DNA of 64,000 bases from assembly GCF_002149015.1 (NCBI RefSeq), contig NZ_NGFO01000020.1, positions 1 through 64,000 of the forward strand. Direction: 5' to 3'. How positions within the stretch are numbered: position 1 is the stretch's first letter; each line of letters begins with the position of its first letter. This document shows positions 59,964 to 64,000 of the stretch, in pieces. The position numbers were made by a program, and so were the translations under genes. This DNA is from Gordonia lacunae. GTDB taxonomy: Bacteria; Actinomycetota; Actinomycetes; Mycobacteriales; Mycobacteriaceae. Under the pieces are notes generated by a model. It did no database searches. It was not told the DNA's origin and worked only from the letters and a program-made list of their open reading frames with translations.

Positions 59964-61609
59964 TCCACACCCACCTGGATGAGATCGGTCCGCTGCCCGG
60001 TGCGATACACCGCCAGTTCGATACCGGGATAACTGCGCCGCATCTGCTCGCCGACGGCCTCGAGGGCGGCCTCGTCGACGTCGACACCCGCGAGCAGCGT
60101 CACGAGTTCACCTCCGGTGGAGAGCATGAGGTCGACGAGCGCGGTGCACGCCGACGTCTGATCCGGCGCGACCACGAGTACGTCGTCGCCGATCAACCCC
60201 AGCACGTCGCCGACGTCGCTCATCCCGGCCAGCGTCATCATCCTCGTGGTCGCCGACTGCAGGGATCCCCAGCGCGCGCCGGCCGCGGCCTCGGCCATCG
60301 CGTAGGCGTCGACGTCGGGCACCTCACTCGGATCGTGCACGGCGAGGGCCGCCAGGCACTGGGTCATCGACGAGGTCGGCAGCATGAGCACCGAACGCTG
60401 GTTGGAACGCACCTCGGTGGCAACCGTCACGAGGTCCTGAGACGTCAGGGCGCCGTTGGCCATGACGACGACATGCGCGCTGTCGGTGTCGCGGATCGTC
60501 TTCCCCAATTCGTGGGCCGAGAGACCGTCGTCGGCGCGCAGCACCACCGCGCCGGCCTCGCCGAACAGTTCGGCCGCTCCGTCACCGGACACGACGGCCA
60601 CCACGGCCCGCTTGTGCCGGGGCGGTGGTTCCGCCGAATCTGCTTGTGCTCGAATGGCGTCGAGGGCGAAGCAGCTGATCCGGACGTCCGAGAGCTGCCC
60701 GATGCCCGCGCCGGCCTCCACCGCCGCTCCCGGCTCGCAGGTGTGCACGTGCACCGAGAACCGTTCACCCTCACCGCTGGAACTGTCGCCGACGATCACC
60801 ACGGCGTCGCCGAGGTCGTCGAGCCGTGCGCGGAGTTCGGCGATCTGCTCGCCTGCTGCCCCGTCGAGGAGATACATGACCTCGAAGTCCTGGTCGCTGC
60901 CGTCGACGCAGCTGTCGTCCGGCCCGTGTCCGAGCGTGGTGCTGTCGGTGAGGATGCCCCGGTAGCGGCGCCGGCGGTGGGAGACGCCGGTGATCACCTC
61001 GACCATGGCGTCGACGATCGCGAGAAATCCGCGTCCGCCCGCGTCCACCACGCCGGCGTTCGCGAGCACCGACAGCTGCTCCGGGGTGCGTTCGAGTGCC
61101 TCGGCGCAGTCATCGGCCACGGCGCGCACCTGGTCTGCGGGCGATTCGTTCTCGTGTGCCGCGGCCGCCTCGGCGGCCACCCGCACCAGCGTGAGCACTG
61201 TGCCCTCACGCGGTTCGCTCACCGCGCGGGTCGCCGCGAGCGAACCGAGGCGGAGTCCCAGCGTCGACAGTTCGGCGAAGGTCAGTGCGTCCGTGTCGCC
61301 GAGGATCTCCGCGCCGTCTGCGAGGCCGACGAGTACCTGGGAGAGGATGATCCCCGAGTTGCCTCGGGCCTGCGCGACCGCGCCGTCGGCCATCGCGCGC
61401 GCCACCTCGGGCAGGGATGCGTCGGGCGGGGTCTTCTCGACCGCCTCGGCCGCCGCACGCATCGTGAAGAGCATGTTGCTGCCGGTGTCCGAATCGGGGA
61501 TCGGGAAGACGTTGAGGTCGTTGATCTCGCCGCGCAGCGACTCGAGCTGCTCGACCGAGGCACGGGCCCAGTCGCGCAGCAACTGCGGGTTGACGGTGCG
61601 GGCGATCAC
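59960..61609 (-). CDS. DAK2 domain-containing protein, FakA-like fatty acid kinase
   Basis: A 549-aa protein: N-terminal Dak L domain with Mg-binding NVFPIPDSDTGSNM (Asp39, Asp41) and ARGNSGIILSQ, a central Cys/His-containing segment, and a C-terminal DegV-like domain. This is the FakA/YloV architecture; FakA phosphorylates fatty acids bound to FakB (DegV), and a DegV gene lies at 45701. I chose GTG 61609, where the conserved N-terminus begins; a 245-codon longer frame is noncoding and crosses rpmB. Confidence 0.88.
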   Translation of the reverse strand: MIARTVNPQLLRDWARASVEQLESLRGEINDLNVFPIPDSDTGSNMLFTMRAAAEAVEKTPPDASLPEVARAMADGAVAQARGNSGIILSQVLVGLADGAEILGDTDALTFAELSTLGLRLGSLAATRAVSEPREGTVLTLVRVAAEAAAAHENESPADQVRAVADDCAEALERTPEQLSVLANAGVVDAGGRGFLAIVDAMVEVITGVSHRRRRYRGILTDSTTLGHGPDDSCVDGSDQDFEVMYLLDGAAGEQIAELRARLDDLGDAVVIVGDSSSGEGERFSVHVHTCEPGAAVEAGAGIGQLSDVRISCFALDAIRAQADSAEPPPRHKRAVVAVVSGDGAAELFGEAGAVVLRADDGLSAHELGKTIRDTDSAHVVVMANGALTSQDLVTVATEVRSNQRSVLMLPTSSMTQCLAALAVHDPSEVPDVDAYAMAEAAAGARWGSLQSATTRMMTLAGMSDVGDVLGLIGDDVLVVAPDQTSACTALVDLMLSTGGELVTLLAGVDVDEAALEAVGEQMRRSYPGIELAVYRTGQRTDLIQVGVE

Positions 61610-61759
61610 ACGGTGACTCTTTCTCGCAGACGCGGCGCGCGACGGGCAGTGCTCTCGCGGGCGACGTGACCGGCTGGTGAAGTTGTGTGCAAGGCTACTC
61701 GGGGTGTCCGACCGTGCGGCGCGTCCGAGCGGGTCCGCCTGCGGCGAGTCGGCCCGGAT

Positions 61760-61789
61760 TTGGTCACGTCCCCACGACCTGGTTATCCT
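61760..61789 (+). promoter_or_regulatory. Candidate promoter of rpmB
   Basis: TTGGTC (61760-61765) and TATCCT (61784-61789), 18 bp apart, in the divergent gap between the DAK2 gene and rpmB; about 100 nt of leader would precede the ATG. Confidence 0.4.
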
Positions 61790-61891
61790 TGCAGGGTTGC
61801 CTTTCGCCTCGGCGCGCACACCGTCCGGTGGTGCCGATCGATCCGTGAGGCTGACCACCAGACCATGATCATCTACCAAGGGAGTTCGACG

Positions 61892-62083
61892 ATGGCTGCC
61901 GTCTGCGATATTTGCGGCAAGGGCCCGGGCTTCGGCAAGTCGGTTTCTCACTCGCACCGCCGTACCAACCGACGCTGGAACCCGAACATCCAGTCCGTTC
62001 GCGTGGAGGTCGCCCCCGGCAACCGCAAGCGCAAGAACGTCTGCACCTCCTGCCTGAAGGCCGGCAAGACCGCAGCTGTCTGA
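61892..62083 (+). CDS. rpmB: 50S ribosomal protein L28
   Basis: A 63-aa L28 with [14 protein letters not shown] signature. It is the zinc-binding (C+) form: CDIC near the N-terminus and CTSC near the C-terminus. Organisms with several L28 genes swap C+ and C- forms under zinc limitation; whether another copy exists is not visible. ATG has GGGAG 7-8 nt upstream. Confidence 0.97.
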   Translation: MAAVCDICGKGPGFGKSVSHSHRRTNRRWNPNIQSVRVEVAPGNRKRKNVCTSCLKAGKTAAV

Positions 62084-62124
62084 TCTTCCGCACCCGTCCG
62101 CGGGTGAGGTGTCCGAGAGCACGA

Positions 62125-62166
62125 GACCCGATGCCATGAGCGCAAGCTCCCCGGCGTCGGGTCTTT
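62125..62166 (+). terminator. Rho-independent-type terminator of rpmB
   Basis: GACCCGATGCC (62125-62135) pairs with GGCGTCGGGTC (62153-62163) over 11 positions (one T-G wobble), loop 17 nt, followed by TTT. It ends 26 nt before the next gene's ATG. A smaller CACCCG-TCCG-CGGGTG hairpin at 62091-62106 precedes it. Confidence 0.6.
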
Positions 62167-62192
62167 GGCGTGTGCGCGATAATGTTTCGCGC

Positions 62193-63041
62193 ATGCCCTC
62201 ATCGAATCCCACCGCCACCGCCACCCACCCCGCCGCCGTCGATGCCGACGACTTGGTGAGCGAGGCCAACGGCGTTCTCACCGTCGCGGTGTCGACCGCG
62301 GGTGCGGGCAACTCACTCGACGACGCCGCCCTCGCCGCCGGCACTCAGGCTCTCCGCGAGGTCGCGCGCGGCCGGCGGGACGTCGGTGCCGTCCTGCTCG
62401 TCGGGCTGGGCAAGAACTTCTGCGCCGGCGGAAACGTCCGTGCCTTCGCCGGCGCGGACGACCGTCCGACCTACCTCCGCGAGATCGCGGACAACTTCCA
62501 TCAGCTCGTCGGCGCCCTCCACGAGGCCGACCGCCCCGTCGTCGTCGCCGCCAAGGGCTGGGCCGCCGGTGCCGGCATGTCTCTGGTCCTGCACGCCGAC
62601 GTGGCCATCGGCGGCCCGTCGACGAGACTCCGGCCCGCCTACCGCGGCATCGGTCTGACGCCCGACGGCGGACTCACCTGGACGCTCCCGCGCGCGGTCG
62701 GCGCCGCTCGCGCCCGACAGATCATCCTGACCGACCGCGTCCTCACCGCGGAGGACGCCCTGCAGTGGGGGCTGCTGTCGGAGATCGTCGCCGACAACGA
62801 GGTCGAAGCGGCCGCGCGCACGGCGGCCGAGACCATCGCGTCGGGTCCCCGCGGCGCCGACGCCGCCACGAGGCATCTGCTCGCCGTCTCCGCGGACACG
62901 ACCCTGGTCGAGCACCTCGCACTCGAAGCCCGCTCGATCTCCGAACGGTCCGGCCTGCCCGAGGGCATCGAAGGCGTCGACGCCTTCGTCGGCAAGCGCG
63001 CACCGGACTTCACCCGCGGGCGCGCCGGCACTGCTCCCTGA
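62193..63041 (+). CDS. Enoyl-CoA hydratase/isomerase family protein
   Basis: A 282-aa crotonase-fold enzyme. Oxyanion-hole segments KNFCAGGNVRAF and GWAAGAGMSLVLHADVA are intact. The usual first catalytic Glu region reads PAYRGIGLTPDGGLTW, with Ala for Glu and an Asp in PDGG, which resembles isomerases such as PaaG rather than classic hydratases. A double-bond isomerase in CoA-ester catabolism is therefore more likely, but the substrate is unknown. ATG 62193 is preferred over a 28-codon extension that reads through the rpmB terminator. Confidence 0.88.
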   Translation: MPSSNPTATATHPAAVDADDLVSEANGVLTVAVSTAGAGNSLDDAALAAGTQALREVARGRRDVGAVLLVGLGKNFCAGGNVRAFAGADDRPTYLREIADNFHQLVGALHEADRPVVVAAKGWAAGAGMSLVLHADVAIGGPSTRLRPAYRGIGLTPDGGLTWTLPRAVGAARARQIILTDRVLTAEDALQWGLLSEIVADNEVEAAARTAAETIASGPRGADAATRHLLAVSADTTLVEHLALEARSISERSGLPEGIEGVDAFVGKRAPDFTRGRAGTAP

Positions 63042-63427
63042 GCGGAACGAACACCACCTAACCGCCGCTCCCCAATCCGAAGGAACCGCAAAGCCCCTGG
63101 TTCCGAGCCCGAGAGATCTGCTGATCCACCGCTCCCTGAGGAGCGCCCGGAGCTTGCGGAGGGCGCGTCACGAAGAGTTGGCGAGACGAACTTGCGAGAC
63201 CCTTCGTGACGCTCGCAAGCTCGCTCCTCAGGGAGCAGTGAATGTGGTCGCGCACCGAGCACGACGGTTGTTTCGTAGTCCACGACGGCCGCCAGGCCGC
63301 AGATACCGAGGTGCGAAGAGCGCAAGCGACCCAACCCCGCCGCTCCCTGAGGTGCGAGGAGCGCAAGCGACCCAACCCCGCCGCTCCCTGAGGTGCGAGG
63401 AGCGCAAGCGACGAGCCACGAAGGGTC
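63042..63427. repeat. Intergenic repeat cluster 4 (41-bp tandem array plus inverted repeat)
   Basis: Non-coding gap of about 380 bp. The repeat proper begins near 63128. GTCACGAAGAGTT (63167-63179) faces GACCCTTCGTGAC (63198-63210). Three 41-bp units starting GGTGCGARGAGCGCAAGCG lie at 63310, 63351 and 63392. TTCGTAGTCCACGAC near 63271 is shared with cluster 2. The right edge CACGAAGGGTCA runs into ung: the TCA at 63426-63428 is the reverse complement of its stop codon. Confidence 0.8.
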
Positions 63428-64000
63428 AGGGCAGGCGCCAGTCGACCGGTTCGGCACCGAGATCCATCAGTTCCTCGTTCGCCCGGCTGAAGGGCCGGGA
63501 GCCGAAGAACCCGCGCGAGGCCGACAGCGGCGAGGGATGCGCCGACGTGATGGTCGGGACATCGGGGAGCCACTTCTCCAGACCCGCGGCGTCCCGGCCC
63601 CACAGGATCGCGACGAGTGGTTCGTCGCGAGCCGCGAGCGCCTTGATGGCACACTCGGTCACCTCTTCCCAGCCTTTGCCGCGATGGGAGGCAGGCTCGC
63701 CCGGGGCCACCGTGAGCACCCGGTTGAGCAGGAGCACACCGTTGTCCGCCCAGGGCGTGAGATCACCGGTGGTCGGCGCCGGGTAGCCGAGATCCGCGCA
63801 GTACTCGGTGTAGATGTTCGTCAGCGAACGCGGGATCGGCCGCACGTCGGGCGCCACCGAAAAGCTCAGCCCGACTGCGTGTCCGGGCGTCGGATAGGGA
63901 TCCTGCCCGACGATCAGGACGCGTACGTCTTCCAGGGGGCGCGTGAAGGCGCGCAGGACATGTTGTCCCGCAGGAAGATAGCGGCGCCCCTCGGCGATCT
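63426..64000 (-). CDS. ung: Uracil-DNA glycosylase (5' end beyond window)
   Basis: Family 1 UDG removing uracil from DNA; at least 191 C-terminal residues are present. The catalytic water-activating motif [18 protein letters not shown] lies near the window edge, [17 protein letters not shown] follows, and the DNA-intercalating [18 protein letters not shown] closes the active site. The reading frame continues off the right edge. Neighbouring DAK2-recG matches the Rv2976c-Rv2973c order. Confidence 0.94.
   Translation of the reverse strand, partial: IAEGRRYLPAGQHVLRAFTRPLEDVRVLIVGQDPYPTPGHAVGLSFSVAPDVRPIPRSLTNIYTEYCADLGYPAPTTGDLTPWADNGVLLLNRVLTVAPGEPASHRGKGWEEVTECAIKALAARDEPLVAILWGRDAAGLEKWLPDVPTITSAHPSPLSASRGFFGSRPFSRANEELMDLGAEPVDWRLP

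Noticed and set aside
61685..61891. Extended rpmB reading frame
   Set aside because: L28 starts at the ATG with GGGAG upstream; the extension covers the promoter and is not conserved in composition.
62091..62106. CACCCG-TCCG-CGGGTG hairpin as main rpmB terminator
   Set aside because: Short stem without T tract; the 11-bp stem at 62125-62163 followed by TTT is the better candidate.

Overview
The window looks like chromosomal DNA from a high-GC, mycolic-acid-containing actinobacterium, most likely Gordonia or a close relative. The grounds are very high GC, many GTG starts, long runs of genes joined by 1-4 nt stop/start overlaps, and gene order that follows the Mycobacterium tuberculosis Rv2360c-Rv2427c and Rv2973c-Rv2976c regions. 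The genus is an inference, based on gene order recalled from knowledge and on an intergenic repeat family I associate with Gordonia.

Layout. 1-13 kb (mostly minus strand): a repeat cluster, then a chain with uppS, recO, a YhgE/Pip-type membrane protein, era, a degenerate cytidine deaminase, a CorC-like protein, ybeY, phoH, an esterase, rsmE, dnaJ and hrcA, covering cell-wall lipid carrier, ribosome maturation and heat-shock functions. 12.6-14.3 kb: a small ParB-like-motif protein and hemW. 14.4-20.2 kb (plus strand): assimilatory sulfate reduction operon sirA-cysH-cysD-cysN-chelatase, preceded by a 21-bp perfect palindrome, a 29-codon leader peptide of the actinobacterial sulfur-leader type, and two mutually exclusive hairpins, one of which covers the sirA Shine-Dalgarno. 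20.2-27.1 kb: second repeat cluster, two tiny coupled membrane proteins, a GH15 trehalase-like enzyme and the sulfate ABC importer subI-cysT-cysW-cysA. Together these operons take up sulfate and reduce it to sulfide; the chelatase supplies siroheme for SirA.

27.6-39.3 kb: CDF metal transporter, M3 oligopeptidase, lepA, third repeat, a hydrolase coupled to an orphan PemK/MazF-type protein, the transglutaminase / alpha-E / ATP-grasp triad, a sulfotransferase and rpsT with a terminator. 39.5-49.3 kb: holA, an amino-acid permease, a voltage-gated-type K+ channel bracketed by a duplicated 60-bp piece of comEC, comEC, comEA, a DegV protein, octT and gpgP (methylglucose lipopolysaccharide synthesis), rsfS and nadD. 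49.3-53.0 kb: VWA protein, MoxR ATPase, proA.

53.1-56.8 kb holds the most unusual accessory unit: a CsoR/CstR-type repressor whose metal-binding His is Gly, divergent from MMPL transporter, DUF302 protein and a DsbA-like protein with a CPFA motif, with two ATACCC...GGGTAT operators between them. I infer a persulfide/thiol-stress or copper-stress operon. 56.8-64 kb: membrane-anchored HNH nuclease, recG, a FakA-like DAK2 protein, rpmB, an enoyl-CoA hydratase/isomerase, a fourth repeat cluster and ung (cut by the window end).

No tRNA, rRNA, CRISPR array, insertion sequence or prophage was seen.
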